Of a DNA stretch of 64,000 bases, positions 16,936-26,861 are shown in pieces. Source of the DNA: Cellulomonas sp. 73-145 (GTDB taxonomy: Bacteria; Actinomycetota; Actinomycetes; Actinomycetales; Cellulomonadaceae). The notes beneath the pieces are model-generated. The model worked only from the letters and a program-made list of their open reading frames with translations. It searched no databases and was not told where the DNA came from. The translations under genes were made by a program, and so were the position numbers. Where the stretch lies: the NCBI GenBank assembly GCA_001898185.1, contig MKTI01000013.1, positions 124,001 through 188,000 on the forward strand, given 5' to 3'. The first letter of the stretch is position 1. Each line of letters opens with the position of its first letter.

Positions 16936-18321
16936 ATGGACGTGGGCGTGCTGCTGCTGGGACTGGTGGTCGGGGTCGTGCTGGGGGCGGCCCTCGGCTG
17001 GGTGGGGGCAGGAACCCGGGCAGCAGCCCGCGTCCGGGCGGCCGAGGTGGCGGCGGCTCGCGCGGAGGCGGGCTGGGCGGCGGAGCGCACCGCGGCGGCG
17101 GCCGCCCGCGCGGACGACGAGCGTGCGGCCGAACGGTTCAAGGCGCTGGCCGCCGACGCCCTGGCCGCGAGCAGCGAGCAGTTCCTCGCGCTGGCGCACC
17201 AGCGGCTGGCCGCCGAGCACCAGACCCAGGTCGGTGAGCTGGCGCAGCGCGAGCAGGCGGTCCGCGCCCTGGTCGAGCCGGTCGGGCGCACGCTGGACCA
17301 GGTGCGCGAGCAGCTCCAGGTGGCGGAGCAGGCCCGTGCCGCCGGCCAGGCGGCGCTCGGTGAGCAGGTCCGCGCCATGCACGCGGTGTCCGAGCAGCTG
17401 CGCGGCGAGACGGCACAGCTGGTCACCGCCCTGCGAGCGTCCCAGGTACGCGGCCGGTGGGGCGAGGTCCAGCTGCGCCGGGTGGTCGAGGCGGCCGGGA
17501 TGCTGCCGCACGTCGACTTCGTCGAGCAGGAGAACGTCCGCACCGACGACGGCCTGCTGCGCCCCGACCTGGTGGTGCACCTGGCGGGCGGCAAGAACGT
17601 CGTGGTGGACGCGAAGGTGGCGTTCCTCGGGTTCCTCGACGCCGCGCAGGCGTCGGACCCCGCCGTGCGGGCCGCGCGGCTGAGCGATCACGCGCGGCAC
17701 GTGCGCCGGCACGTCGACGACCTCGCGGCCAAGCAGTACTGGGAGCAGTTCGCGCCCGCACCGGAGTTCGTCGTGATGTTCGTCCCCGCGGACGCCTTCT
17801 GGCACGCCGCGCTCGACGAGGACCCTGGCCTGGCGGAGTACGCCTTCGACCGGCACGTCGTGGTGGCGACCCCCTCCACGCTGCTGGCCCTGCTCCGGAC
17901 GGTCGCCTACGCCTGGAAGCAGGACGCCCTCGCCGCCAACGCCCAGGCGGTGCTGTCGCTGGGCAAGGAGCTGCACGGTCGGCTCGCGACGATGGGCTCG
18001 CACCTCGCGCGGCTGGGCCGGGCGATCGACGCGACCGCCTCCGCCTACAACCAGACGGTCGGCTCCCTCGAGACGCGGGTGCTGGTCAGCGCCCGGCGGT
18101 TCGCCGACCTGCACGTCACCGACGCCGAGCTGCCCTCACCGGCACCCGTCGACCCCCGTCTGACCACGCTGACCGCACCGGAGCTGCTGGCCTCCACCGA
18201 CGAGCGGCTGGTGGTGCTGGAGCAGGCCGCGCTGGCTGAGGAGGACGGTCGCCGGGACGCCGCGGCGCTGCGCGCCGAGGCGGCCTCCCCGCACGCCGGC
18301 CCGACGGAGGTCGCGGGCTGA
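16936..18321 (+). CDS. rmuC: DNA recombination protein RmuC
   Basis: RmuC-family proteins limit recombination at inverted repeats and carry a predicted nuclease core. The 461-residue protein begins with an N-terminal membrane segment (MDVGVLLLGLVVGVVLGAALG) and a long Ala/Gln/Glu-rich coiled coil (about 35-160). The RmuC core begins at VRGRWGEVQLRRVVEAAGM and includes PDLVVHLAGGKNVVVDAKVAF, the conserved D...K signature of a PD-(D/E)XK-like fold, and later FVPADAFWHAAL. The start ATG is chosen because it opens the membrane helix. It is divergent from the ABC ATPase gene and convergent with ispH. Confidence 0.95.
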   Translation: MDVGVLLLGLVVGVVLGAALGWVGAGTRAAARVRAAEVAAARAEAGWAAERTAAAAARADDERAAERFKALAADALAASSEQFLALAHQRLAAEHQTQVGELAQREQAVRALVEPVGRTLDQVREQLQVAEQARAAGQAALGEQVRAMHAVSEQLRGETAQLVTALRASQVRGRWGEVQLRRVVEAAGMLPHVDFVEQENVRTDDGLLRPDLVVHLAGGKNVVVDAKVAFLGFLDAAQASDPAVRAARLSDHARHVRRHVDDLAAKQYWEQFAPAPEFVVMFVPADAFWHAALDEDPGLAEYAFDRHVVVATPSTLLALLRTVAYAWKQDALAANAQAVLSLGKELHGRLATMGSHLARLGRAIDATASAYNQTVGSLETRVLVSARRFADLHVTDAELPSPAPVDPRLTTLTAPELLASTDERLVVLEQAALAEEDGRRDAAALRAEAASPHAGPTEVAG

Positions 18322-18411
18322 CCCTGGGGCGGCAACGGTGCCGCGTGAACGGCCCGCGCGGGCGGATCCCCACGTCGCGAACGAGCGGACCGGCCCGACG
18401 TCGGACGAGCG

Positions 18412-19509
18412 CTAGACGCCCTGGACGTCCAGCGAGCGCCGGCCCTCGCGTGCCGGCCGCGTCTCGGCGCCCGCCGCCTTCAGGTCGGCGCGCAGCTCCC
18501 GCGGCAGGGAGAACATCAGGTCCTCGGTCGCCGTGCGGACCTCTTCCACGTCGCCGAAGCCGAGCTCGGCCAGGCGGGTCAGCACGTCCCTGACCAGGAT
18601 CTCCGGCACCGAGGCGCCGGACGTGACGCCCACGGTGGCCGCATCGGCCACCCATGCCGGGTCGATCTCCGCGGCGGTGTCGATCCGGTGCGCCGCGCGG
18701 GCGCCCGACTCGAGCGCCACCTCCACCAGCCGCACGGAGTTCGACGAGTTCGCCGAGCCGACCACGACGACGACGTCGCACGACGGCGCCATCTTCTTCA
18801 CCGCCACCTGGCGGTTCTGCGTGGCGTAGCAGATGTCGTCGCTCGGCGGGTCCTGCAGCGCGGGGAACCGCTCACGCAGCCGTCGGACGGTCTCCATCGT
18901 CTCGTCCACCGACAGGGTGGTCTGCGAGATCCAGACAACACGCTCGGGGTCGCGGACCTCGACGGCGTCCACGTCGTCCGGCGAGTTGACCACCTGGATG
19001 TGCTCGGGCGCCTCCCCCGACGTCCCCTCGACCTCCTCGTGCCCGGCGTGGCCGATCAGCAGGATGTCGAAGTCGTCGTCGGCGAACCGCACGGCCTCCT
19101 TGTGCACCTTGGTGACCAGGGGGCACGTCGCGTCGATGGTGCGCAGCGAACGAGCGGCGGCGGCCGCCCGCACCGCCGGTGAGACGCCGTGCGCGGAGAA
19201 CACCACCCGGGCGCCCTCCGGGACGTCGTCGGTGTCCGCGACGAACACGGCTCCACGAGCCGCCAGCGTGTCGACCACGTGCCGGTTGTGCACGATCTCC
19301 TTGCGCACATACACCGGCGGGCCGTAGTGCTCGAGCGCCTTCTCCACGGCCACCACCGCGCGGTCCACCCCGGCGCAGTACCCGCGCGGCGAGGCGAGCA
19401 GCACACGCCGGGCCACCTCGGAGGACGGGCTCGCCGCATCGGCGTCGGGCACGGCCGGGTCCACGGCCTTGTCCACGGCACGGTCGACGGACGGACGGTG
19501 GGGGTTCAC
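18412..19509 (-). CDS. ispH: 4-hydroxy-3-methylbut-2-enyl diphosphate reductase (IspH/LytB)
   Basis: IspH is the last enzyme of the non-mevalonate isoprenoid route. It reduces HMBPP to IPP and DMAPP on a [4Fe-4S] cluster. The 365-residue protein shows the three cluster cysteines: C45 (GYCAGV), C129 (DATCPLV) and C227 ([10 protein letters not shown]). The substrate-binding motifs SAHGVSP and VGSANSSNS are also present. The N-terminal 30 residues before [14 protein letters not shown] are not conserved, so the true start may lie further in than GTG 19509. It is divergent from xseA, as in many Actinobacteria, and the product feeds UppS encoded further along. Confidence 0.97.
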   Translation of the reverse strand: MNPHRPSVDRAVDKAVDPAVPDADAASPSSEVARRVLLASPRGYCAGVDRAVVAVEKALEHYGPPVYVRKEIVHNRHVVDTLAARGAVFVADTDDVPEGARVVFSAHGVSPAVRAAAAARSLRTIDATCPLVTKVHKEAVRFADDDFDILLIGHAGHEEVEGTSGEAPEHIQVVNSPDDVDAVEVRDPERVVWISQTTLSVDETMETVRRLRERFPALQDPPSDDICYATQNRQVAVKKMAPSCDVVVVVGSANSSNSVRLVEVALESGARAAHRIDTAAEIDPAWVADAATVGVTSGASVPEILVRDVLTRLAELGFGDVEEVRTATEDLMFSLPRELRADLKAAGAETRPAREGRRSLDVQGV

Positions 19510-19604
19510 CGCACCAGTCTAGGTCGGGCCTCGGGACCGTCCCCGGGGCGGCCGGCGGCGGACGCGTGCAGGTGCCGTGGGCGGCATGGGGCAGTCTGGT
19601 GACC

Positions 19605-20984
19605 GTGAGCGCATCGGCCGATCGGGCGGCGGACCGGGCAGCGGAGCGCGCGGCGTTCACACGGCCCGGCAGCCCCGCCGTCCGCCCGCAGGACCCGGAC
19701 CTGACGGCCCGCGGCCCGCTCCCCCTCCGCGCGGCCGACACCACGCCGGACCGCCCGTGGCCGGTCCGCCACCTCGCCCCGAAGATCGCCGACTACATCG
19801 CCCGGATGCCGCCGGTGTGGGTCGAGGGCCAGGTGCTCAACCTCAAGCGGTGGAACTCCCTGTACTTCCTCACGCTGCGGGACACGGACCTCGACATGTC
19901 GCTGTCCGTCACCGTCCCGGCGGGCGCGATCGCCTCCGTCGCCGACCGGCTGTCCGACGGCTCGCACCTGGTGGTGCACGCCCGGCCCCGCTACCACGAG
20001 AAGCGGGGCGAGCTGACCTTCGCCGCCGACGCTGTGCGGCTGGTCGGCCTGGGCGAGCTGCTCGCGCGGATCGAGCACCTCAAGGGCGTGCTGGGGGCGG
20101 AGGGCCTGTTCGACGAGGACCGCAAGCGGCCGCTCCCCTTCCTGCCGGCGGTGGTCGGGCTCGTGTGCGCGCAGCAGGGGGACGCCGAGCACGACGTGGT
20201 CTCCAACGCGCGGGCCCGCTGGGCCGCGGTGCAGTTCGAGATCCGGCGGGTCACCGTCCAGGGCCCTCGCGCGGTGCCGGAGGTGACGGCCGCGATCGCC
20301 GAGCTCGACGCCGACCCGCGGGTCGAGGTGATCGTCGTCGCGCGGGGCGGCGGGTCGTTCGAGGACCTCCTCCCGTTCAGCAACGAGGCGCTGGTGCGCG
20401 CAGCCGCCGCCTGCCGCACGCCTCTGATCAGCGCGATCGGGCACCACCTCGACTCTCCGCTGCTCGACCTGGTGGCCGACTGGCGCGCCTCCACGCCGAC
20501 GGACGCCGCGAAGCGGGTGGTCCCCGACGTCACCGAGGAACGCGCCCGCCTGACGCAGGCGCGCCACCGTGCCCGCGCGGCGGTGCTGGGCCGCCTGACG
20601 CGTGAGCAGTCGACGCTGGACCACTGGCGCGGGCGGCCGGTGCTGGCACGTCCCGTGACGCTGGTCGAACCGCACCAGCTCGCGCTCGACCGGCTGGTGG
20701 ACCACGGCCGCCGGACGGTCGGCGCTGCGCTCGCCGAGGCAGGGATCGCCACGGCGCGGCTCGCCGCACAGGTGCGGGCGCTGTCCCCGGCCGCGACGCT
20801 CGACCGCGGGTACGCGGTGGTGCAACGCGCCGACGGCGCCGTGGTGCGCGACCCGGCAGAGGTGGCCGACGGTGAGCCGCTCGCGGTCCGCGTGGCGCGG
20901 GGCCGGTTCGCGGTGACCGTCTCGACGCCCGCGACGGCAGCGCAACCGGAGGGGTCCGCCGGCCGTCGCACGCCGCGTCGGTGA
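19605..20984 (+). CDS. xseA: Exodeoxyribonuclease VII large subunit
   Basis: This is the large subunit of exonuclease VII, which degrades single-stranded DNA from both ends. Features in order are an N-terminal OB-fold (about 48-140, PVWVEGQVLNLKRW), the catalytic domain with VVARGGGSFEDLLPFSNE and SAIGHHLDSPLLDLVAD (about 245-310), a long helical region, and the C-terminal STPTDAA... through LDRGYAVV block. The start is placed at GTG 19605. Another GTG at 19599 is in frame, and neither has a strong ribosome site. It is the first gene of the xseA-xseB-kinase-carbonic anhydrase operon. Confidence 0.95.
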   Translation: MSASADRAADRAAERAAFTRPGSPAVRPQDPDLTARGPLPLRAADTTPDRPWPVRHLAPKIADYIARMPPVWVEGQVLNLKRWNSLYFLTLRDTDLDMSLSVTVPAGAIASVADRLSDGSHLVVHARPRYHEKRGELTFAADAVRLVGLGELLARIEHLKGVLGAEGLFDEDRKRPLPFLPAVVGLVCAQQGDAEHDVVSNARARWAAVQFEIRRVTVQGPRAVPEVTAAIAELDADPRVEVIVVARGGGSFEDLLPFSNEALVRAAAACRTPLISAIGHHLDSPLLDLVADWRASTPTDAAKRVVPDVTEERARLTQARHRARAAVLGRLTREQSTLDHWRGRPVLARPVTLVEPHQLALDRLVDHGRRTVGAALAEAGIATARLAAQVRALSPAATLDRGYAVVQRADGAVVRDPAEVADGEPLAVRVARGRFAVTVSTPATAAQPEGSAGRRTPRR

Positions 20985-20991
20985 GGGCTGG

Positions 20992-21330
20992 TTGACTTCT
21001 CCCGTGCCGAAGCCAGCCGTACCGCCCACCGACCCGAACGCCGACGTGCAGGGCCTGGGGTACGAGCAGGCGCGTGACGAGCTGGTCGCCGTGGTCGCAC
21101 GCCTGGAGAGCGGCGCCGGCTCCCTCGAGGAGGCCCTCGCGCTGTGGGAGCGGGGCGAGGCGCTGGCCGCCCGCTGCCAGCAGTGGCTGGACGGCGCGCG
21201 CGAGCGGCTGGCCACCGCGGCGGCACCCCGAGGCGCAGGTCAGACGGGCACGGCCGGCGCGGCCGGCGCGCAGGACGAGCGGCCGCAGCAGCAGGCCGGT
21301 ACCGACGACGAGGACGGGGACGACGAGTGA
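20992..21330 (+). CDS. xseB: Exodeoxyribonuclease VII small subunit
   Basis: This is the small subunit of exonuclease VII, several copies of which decorate the large subunit. The conserved core is GYEQARDELVAVVARLE...SLEEALALWERGEALAARCQ (about residues 23-65), two helices. A Gly/Ala/Gln/Asp-rich acidic tail of about 35 residues follows, longer than in most homologs. A TTG at 20992 stands 4 nt after GAGGG, while a GTG at 21004 is an alternative start giving 108 residues. The last codons overlap the start of the next gene by 4 nt. Confidence 0.9.
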   Translation: MTSPVPKPAVPPTDPNADVQGLGYEQARDELVAVVARLESGAGSLEEALALWERGEALAARCQQWLDGARERLATAAAPRGAGQTGTAGAAGAQDERPQQQAGTDDEDGDDE

Positions 21331-22253
21331 ACGACGCACGCGCGCTGGTGATCGGTGAGGCGCTGGTCGACGTGGTGGTGCGCGAGGACGGCAGCCGTGA
21401 AGAGCACCCCGGTGGCAGTCCGGCGAACGTGGCCCTGGGCCTCGCCCGGCTGGGCCGCGAGGCGGACCTGCTGACGTGGCTGGCGCCTGACGCCTACGGC
21501 GACCGCATCCGTGAGCACCTGGCCGCGTCGGGGGTGCACGTCCTCACCGCACCGGTGCACGCCACCCGCACCCCGGTCGCCGTGGCCCATCTCGACGCCA
21601 CCGGTGCCGCGACCTACGAGTTCGACCTGGAGTGGGACCTGCCGGCGACGTGGGACGGCGACGACGTCGACCCGGTCGTGGTGCACACGGGCTCGATCGC
21701 CACCACGTTGCAGCCGGGCGGCGCCGCCGTGGCGCGTCTGGTGGAGGCGCGCCGCGCCACGTCCACCATCAGCTACGACCCCAACATGCGCCCGGCGCTG
21801 ATGGGCTCGCCCGCGCAGACCCTGCCGGTGGTGGACGCCCTGGTCGCCGCCGCGGACGTGATCAAGGTCAGCGACGAGGACCTGCTGTGGCTGCACCCCG
21901 ACGAGGCGCCGGACGACGTCGCGGCCCGATGGGCGACGGCCGGACCGGCCGTCGTGGTGGTGACCCACGGCGGTGAGGGCGCCTTCGCCGTCACGTCCAC
22001 CGGTCTCCGCGTGCAGATCGTCGCGCCACGCGTCACAGTGGCGGACACGGTCGGTGCCGGGGACTCGTTCATGAGCGGCCTGATCGACGGCCTCTGGACG
22101 GCCGGGCTGCTGGGCGCCGACCGGCGCGAGGCGCTGCACGCGATCGACGAGGGGACGCTGACGGCTGTGCTGGAGCGGTGCGCGCGGATCGCCGCCATCA
22201 CCGTGTCGCGCGCCGGGGCCAATCCCCCGACTGCTGCGGAGGTGGATGCATGA
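21327..22253 (+). CDS. PfkB-family carbohydrate kinase, fructokinase-like
   Basis: This is a 308-residue ribokinase-fold sugar kinase that phosphorylates a sugar or nucleoside with ATP. The N-terminal motif is GGSPANVALGLARLG (about 29-43). The C-terminal signature DTVGAGDSFMSG contains the catalytic base D246 and the anion hole. The start GTG overlaps the xseB stop (GTGA), and the end overlaps the next start (ATGA), so translation should be coupled on both sides. The length and motifs fit fructokinase, but 2-keto-3-deoxygluconate or other sugars cannot be excluded. The neighbours give no pathway clue. Confidence 0.9.
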   Translation: MNDARALVIGEALVDVVVREDGSREEHPGGSPANVALGLARLGREADLLTWLAPDAYGDRIREHLAASGVHVLTAPVHATRTPVAVAHLDATGAATYEFDLEWDLPATWDGDDVDPVVVHTGSIATTLQPGGAAVARLVEARRATSTISYDPNMRPALMGSPAQTLPVVDALVAAADVIKVSDEDLLWLHPDEAPDDVAARWATAGPAVVVVTHGGEGAFAVTSTGLRVQIVAPRVTVADTVGAGDSFMSGLIDGLWTAGLLGADRREALHAIDEGTLTAVLERCARIAAITVSRAGANPPTAAEVDA

Positions 22254-22891
22254 CGAGCACGACCAACCGACCGACGACCCCGGGACAGGCCTGGGCCGCG
22301 CTGCTCGAGGGCAACGAGCGGTTCGTCCGGGGCGAGATGGTGCACCCGTCGCAGGACGCGGCGCACCGCGCGGCGCTCAGCTCGAGCCAGGCGCCGTTCG
22401 CGGTCGTGTTCGGCTGCTCCGACAGCCGCGTCGCGGCGGAGATCGTGTTCGACCAGGGGCTCGGCGACGCCTTCGTCGTGCGCACCGCCGGTCACGTCAT
22501 CGACACCACGGTGCTCGGCTCGATCGAGTTCGGCGTCGAGGTGCTCGGCACGCCGCTGGTGGTCGTGCTGGCGCACGACAAGTGCGGGGCGGTGGCCGCC
22601 GCCGCGAAGACGCTCGCCAGCGGCGAGCAGGCGCCGGGGTTCGTCCGCGCGGTGGTCGACCGCGTGATCCCGAGCATCGTCGGGCTGACCAGCACCGGGA
22701 AACCGCTGGACTCCTTCGACGCCGCGGAGCTCGGGCACGAGCACGTGCGGCAGACCGCGCGCATGCTGAACGACTACTCCGCGGTGCTGTCCCGGCGGAC
22801 GGCCGACGGCAGCTGCGCGATCGTCGCCGTGGAGTACACGTTGGAGGACGGCCGCGCGAAGCTCGTGGAGACGGTCGGCCGCCTCGACTGA
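22250..22891 (+). CDS. Beta-carbonic anhydrase
   Basis: This is a zinc enzyme for the hydration of CO2 to bicarbonate. At 213 residues it shows all expected ligands and residues: C56 and the D58-R60 dyad in GCSDSR, then H109 and C112 in AHDKCG. The motif order is that of beta-class (plant-type/clade B) enzymes. The ATG at 22250 follows GGAGGTGG and overlaps the kinase stop in an ATGA. It is the last gene of the four-gene operon and is followed by a long hairpin. The link between exonuclease VII, a sugar kinase and this enzyme is probably only transcriptional. Confidence 0.95.
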   Translation: MTSTTNRPTTPGQAWAALLEGNERFVRGEMVHPSQDAAHRAALSSSQAPFAVVFGCSDSRVAAEIVFDQGLGDAFVVRTAGHVIDTTVLGSIEFGVEVLGTPLVVVLAHDKCGAVAAAAKTLASGEQAPGFVRAVVDRVIPSIVGLTSTGKPLDSFDAAELGHEHVRQTARMLNDYSAVLSRRTADGSCAIVAVEYTLEDGRAKLVETVGRLD

Positions 22892-22921
22892 CCTGGGCTG
22901 TTCCACAACCGCCACGTCTCA

Positions 22922-22957
22922 CGCGGCCGGAACCGTCCCCGGGCGGTTCCGGCCGCG
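22922..22957 (+). terminator. Hairpin after carbonic anhydrase gene
   Basis: A perfect 14-bp stem (22922-22935 with 22944-22957, core GCGGCCGGAACCG) and an 8-nt loop sit about 30 nt after the stop of the four-gene operon and before fumC. There is no T-tract. Confidence 0.75.
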
Positions 22958-23015
22958 GTGACGTCGTCCCCGAGCCGCCTCCGAGCCGGCGGGCGGGCTG
23001 CGGCAAGATGGGCCC

Positions 23016-24449
23016 ATGACCCCCACCACCGGCAGTGCCGCCGTGCCCGCGGACGCGGGCTTCCGCATCGAGCACGACACGATGGGCGAGGTGCGCGTCC
23101 CCGCCCACGCCCTGTACCGCGCACAGACGCAGCGCGCCGTGGAGAACTTCCCGATCTCCGGCAGCGGCCTGGAGCGGGGTCACATCGAGGCTCTGGCGCG
23201 GATCAAGAAGGCGGCAGCCCGGGCCAACGCCGAGCTCGGCGTGCTGGCCGGTGACGTCGCCGACGCGATCGTCGCGGCGGCCGACGAGGTGGCGTCCGGC
23301 GCGCACGACGAGCACTTCCCGGTGGACGTCTACCAGACCGGCTCCGGGACCAGCTCGAACATGAACACCAACGAGGTGATCGCGACGCTGGCCACCCGGG
23401 CACTGGGCCGCGAGGTCCACCCGAACGACCACGTCAACGCCTCGCAGTCGTCCAACGACGTGTTCCCCACCTCCGTGCACGTCGCGGCGACCGCCGGCGT
23501 TGTGCGTGACCTGGTGCCGGCCCTCGAGCACCTCGCCGAGGCGTTCGAGGCGAAGGCCACCGCCTGGGCCGACGTCGTGAAGTCCGGCCGCACCCACCTG
23601 ATGGACGCCACGCCCGTGACCCTCGGCCAGGAGTTCAGCGGCTACGGCGCGGCGATCCGGTACGGCGTCGAGAGGCTGCAGGCCGCTCTCCCCCGCGTCG
23701 CCGAGGTGCCGCTGGGCGGCACGGCGGTGGGCACCGGCATCAACACGCCCGCCGGCTTCCCGCAGCGCGTGATCGCCCTGCTGCGCGAGGACACCGGCCT
23801 GCCGCTGACCGAGGCGCGCAACCACTTCGAGGCGCAGGGCGCCCGCGACGGACTCGTGGAGCTGTCGGGCGCGCTGCGCACCATCGCGGTGAGCCTGACG
23901 AAGATCTGCAACGACCTGCGCTGGATGGGCTCGGGCCCCAACACGGGCCTCGGCGAGATCGCCATCCCGGACCTGCAGCCGGGCTCGTCGATCATGCCGG
24001 GCAAGGTCAACCCGGTCGTCCCGGAGGCGACGCTGATGGTGGCGGCGCGGGTGGTCGGCAATGACGCGACCGTCGCCTGGGCCGGTGCGAGCGGTGCCTT
24101 CGAGCTCAACGTGCAGATGCCGGTGATGGCCTCGGCGGTGCTCGAGTCCATCCGCCTGCTCTCGAACGTCTCCCGGGTGCTGGCGGACCGCACGGTGGAC
24201 GGCATCACGCCCAACGTCGAGCGGTCCCGCGCGCTCGCCGAGTCGTCGCCCTCGATCGTCACGCCCCTCAACCGGGTGGTCGGTTACGAGGCAGCCGCGA
24301 AGATCGCCAAGCACGCCGTCAAGGCCGGCATCACCGTCCGCCAGTCAGTGATCGACCTCGGTTTCGTCGACCGCGGCGAGATCACCGAGGAGCAGCTCGA
24401 CACGGCGCTCGACGTGCTGGCGATGACCAGGCCGCCGCAGACCCGCTGA
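23016..24449 (+). CDS. fumC: Class II fumarate hydratase
   Basis: Fumarase C interconverts fumarate and malate in the TCA cycle without an iron-sulfur cluster. The 477-residue protein has the superfamily signature [12 protein letters not shown] at residues 323-334, where the catalytic serine lies. It also has the substrate-site motifs [10 protein letters not shown] and [12 protein letters not shown], and the [21 protein letters not shown] block. The ATG at 23016 begins about ten residues before the conserved [14 protein letters not shown]. It forms its own unit between two hairpin terminators. Confidence 0.97.
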   Translation: MTPTTGSAAVPADAGFRIEHDTMGEVRVPAHALYRAQTQRAVENFPISGSGLERGHIEALARIKKAAARANAELGVLAGDVADAIVAAADEVASGAHDEHFPVDVYQTGSGTSSNMNTNEVIATLATRALGREVHPNDHVNASQSSNDVFPTSVHVAATAGVVRDLVPALEHLAEAFEAKATAWADVVKSGRTHLMDATPVTLGQEFSGYGAAIRYGVERLQAALPRVAEVPLGGTAVGTGINTPAGFPQRVIALLREDTGLPLTEARNHFEAQGARDGLVELSGALRTIAVSLTKICNDLRWMGSGPNTGLGEIAIPDLQPGSSIMPGKVNPVVPEATLMVAARVVGNDATVAWAGASGAFELNVQMPVMASAVLESIRLLSNVSRVLADRTVDGITPNVERSRALAESSPSIVTPLNRVVGYEAAAKIAKHAVKAGITVRQSVIDLGFVDRGEITEEQLDTALDVLAMTRPPQTR

Positions 24450-24457
24450 GCGCAGCA

Positions 24458-24492
24458 GCGGCCCGGCCACCCCGCAGAGGGCGCCGGGCCGC
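24458..24492. terminator. Hairpin between fumC and convergent efflux gene
   Basis: A 10-bp stem (GCGGCCCGGC with GCCGGGCCGC) closes a 15-nt loop 8 nt after the fumC stop and before the stop of the convergent transporter. It may serve both. Confidence 0.55.
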
Positions 24493-24544
24493 GCCCGTTC
24501 AGTGGCCGGCCGTCGTGGGCCGCAGCGGTGCCGCGGCGGACACC

Positions 24545-26200
24545 TCAGGCCGCAGCTGCCGCCGGCGCCTCGTCCGGCACGCTGCGCCGCTGCGCGCGCT
24601 GACCGTGCATGAGCAGGGCGGCCACCAGCCCGACCGCGAACACCGCGACCGCCAGCAGCATCGTCTCCGCCACCGCGGTGGCGAAGCCCTGGTGCACCGC
24701 CTGCAGCGCCGCGGCCTTGATCTGGTCGGCGACGGCCGGCGGTACGGACGCGGGCAGCTGCGGGGCCGAGGCGGACCCGGACGAGAACGCCGACCCCGAC
24801 AGGTGCGAGAACCGGTCGAGGAACTGGCCGCGCACAGCCTCCGGGAGCGACGCCGCCGCGTTCTTCGCCGCCGCCGGGACCGTGTGACCGAGCCGCGACG
24901 TCAGCATCGCGACGATCGCCGCGGAGCCGATCACGCCGCCGATCTGGCGGTTGGTGTTGAACGCGCCCGCACCCGCACCCGCCGTCCGGTGGTCCAGCCC
25001 GCTGGTCGCCAGGTTGGCGAGCGGGGAGAACACGCAGGACGTGCCGAGCCCGAAGAACGCCATCGGGAGCAGCAGCCGCCACGGTGACGCGTCGGGGTCG
25101 ATCCAGCGCGACACCCAGGTGATCGAGACGATGAACATCACGAAGCCGAAGGTGACCACCCACTTCGGCGGGATGCGGTCGGAGAGCCGACCGGCGATCG
25201 GCGCCACCACGCCGGACACCAGCGAGGACGGCAGCCCGACCAGCGCCGCGTGCAGCGGTGAGAGACCCGCGACCTCCTGCAGGAACAGCGTGAACGGGAA
25301 GAAGATGCCGATCATCGCGAAGCCGACCGCGGCACCGGACACGTTGGCCAGCAGGAAGTTCCGGTTCCGGAACAGCCGCATCGGCAGCAGCGCCTCCTCG
25401 CCCCGCCGCACCTGCAGCCAGCCGAAGACGAGCAGCACCGCCACCCCGACGCCGATCACGCCCCAGACGGTGACCGGTCCGCGGATGGTCCCCCAGCTGT
25501 ACGTCGACCCCTCCTGCAGGCCGAAGACCAGCAGGAACATCCCGCCGACCGACATCACCATGCCGAGCAGGTCCACCGAGCGCACGTGCCGCTCGAGCGA
25601 CGGCAGCCGCGTGAGGGCGAACCACAGGGCGACCAGCCCGACCGGCACGTTGACGTAGAAGATCCACTCCCAGCCGACCGACTCCACCAGGATCCCGCCG
25701 AGCAGCGGACCGGTGATGGTGGCGACACCGGCCACCGAGCCCCAGATGCCGAGCGCCGCGCCACGCTGCTGCGGCGGGAACACCCGGGTGATCATCGACA
25801 TGGTCTGGGGCGTCATCAGCGCGCCGCCGATGCCCTGCACCGCGCGGGCGGCGATCAGCAGGCCGATGGACCCCGACAGGCCGCACGCCAGGGAGGACAG
25901 CGTGAACACCACGAGGCCGGCGATGAACACCGGCCTGGGGCCGAAGGTGTCGCCCATCCGGCCGGTGACGAGCAGCAGCACGGCGAACGTCAGCAGGTAG
26001 GCGCTGTTCACCCACCCGACCGTGGTCAGGTCGGCCCCGAACGACTTCACCAGGGTCGGCACGGCGATGTTCACGATCGTCGTGTCGACCATGATCATGA
26101 AGAAGCCGAGGCACAGGGCCGGCAAGATGCTCCACGGGCTGCGCCCGTGCAGGTCGACGAGCGCGCGTGGCGCGGTGGTGGACTGCCCGTTGCGGGACAT
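24545..26200 (-). CDS. DHA2-family MFS drug efflux transporter (EmrB/QacA type)
   Basis: This is a 551-residue proton-driven multidrug exporter with fourteen predicted helices. Motif A appears as VTGRMGDTFGPRPVF in loop 2-3, motif B in AVQGIGGALMTPQTMS and motif C in ATITGPLLGGILVESVGWEWIFYVNVPVGL. A large loop at about 455-505, rich in Ala and Ser, precedes the last helix pair. The ATG at 26200 follows GAGGAAGG. It is preceded by padR on the same strand with a gap of 27 bp, a typical arrangement in which PadR represses a drug pump and releases it on ligand binding. Confidence 0.95.
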   Translation of the reverse strand: MSRNGQSTTAPRALVDLHGRSPWSILPALCLGFFMIMVDTTIVNIAVPTLVKSFGADLTTVGWVNSAYLLTFAVLLLVTGRMGDTFGPRPVFIAGLVVFTLSSLACGLSGSIGLLIAARAVQGIGGALMTPQTMSMITRVFPPQQRGAALGIWGSVAGVATITGPLLGGILVESVGWEWIFYVNVPVGLVALWFALTRLPSLERHVRSVDLLGMVMSVGGMFLLVFGLQEGSTYSWGTIRGPVTVWGVIGVGVAVLLVFGWLQVRRGEEALLPMRLFRNRNFLLANVSGAAVGFAMIGIFFPFTLFLQEVAGLSPLHAALVGLPSSLVSGVVAPIAGRLSDRIPPKWVVTFGFVMFIVSITWVSRWIDPDASPWRLLLPMAFFGLGTSCVFSPLANLATSGLDHRTAGAGAGAFNTNRQIGGVIGSAAIVAMLTSRLGHTVPAAAKNAAASLPEAVRGQFLDRFSHLSGSAFSSGSASAPQLPASVPPAVADQIKAAALQAVHQGFATAVAETMLLAVAVFAVGLVAALLMHGQRAQRRSVPDEAPAAAAA

Positions 26201-26227
26201 GGGACCTTCCTCAGGGGCTGGCTGGGG

Positions 26228-26845
26228 CTACGGAGCAGCATGCGGCACGCCACCGACAGAGCCGGTGCGTGCCAGGTAGAGGTCCGACTCCCAGGGCTCG
26301 GGGTCGGCTTCGAGACGGGCGACGACGTCGTCGAGCCAGGCGATCTCCGCGGCGAGCATCGCCCGCTCGTGGTCGACGTCGAGGACGAACCGCAGCGGCA
26401 GCTCACGCTCTGTCCGCAGGTGGCTGAGCGTCGACGTCGTGGACGCGTGCGCCGCGGCGAGCCGCTCCCGCCGGGCCGCGAGCGCGGCGAGGGCCTGGTC
26501 CCGTGGCAGGTGCGGAGCTTCCGCCAGACCGACGGCGAACGGTGGGTACGTCCGCTCGTCGTCCGCCAGCAGGCCGGTGAGCCGCGGGATCAGCGCCGCG
26601 GTGCCCGCGTCCGTGGCGCGGTACGTCGTCCGCTCCGGGCGCCGGCCTTGCCGCTCCGTCCCCACCGCCTCGGCGAGACCGTCCGCGACCAGGCGTTCCA
26701 CCGCGTGGTAGACGGCACCGACGGTCACCCGGGTGAGGCGGGTCTCGGCGCGCTGCTCGAGCGTGCGGAACACCTCGTACGGGTGCATCGGCTCCTCGTG
26801 CAGCAGCGCGAGCGTCATGACGGCGACGACCGACAGCTGCGGCAT
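26228..26845 (-). CDS. PadR-family transcriptional regulator
   Basis: This is a 205-residue repressor with an N-terminal winged helix (about 8-90: LALLHEEPMHPYEV, VGAVYHAVERLVADGLAE, with the wing YRATDAGTAAL) and a C-terminal helical dimerisation/ligand domain typical of PadR subfamily 1. The ATG at 26845 follows GAGGGGAGC. It is the first gene of an operon with the DHA2 pump, so it probably represses its own operon through the inverted repeat just upstream (26862-26893). Confidence 0.92.
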   Translation of the reverse strand: MPQLSVVAVMTLALLHEEPMHPYEVFRTLEQRAETRLTRVTVGAVYHAVERLVADGLAEAVGTERQGRRPERTTYRATDAGTAALIPRLTGLLADDERTYPPFAVGLAEAPHLPRDQALAALAARRERLAAAHASTTSTLSHLRTERELPLRFVLDVDHERAMLAAEIAWLDDVVARLEADPEPWESDLYLARTGSVGGVPHAAP

Positions 26846-26861
26846 CGGCGCTCCCCTCGAT

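Noticed and set aside
14416..18114. Very long minus-strand open frame of over 1200 codons
   Set aside because: Only its first-read part up to 15978 (the ABC permease) is real. The remainder runs antisense to rmuC and out of frame through the ABC ATPase, and is a product of high GC.
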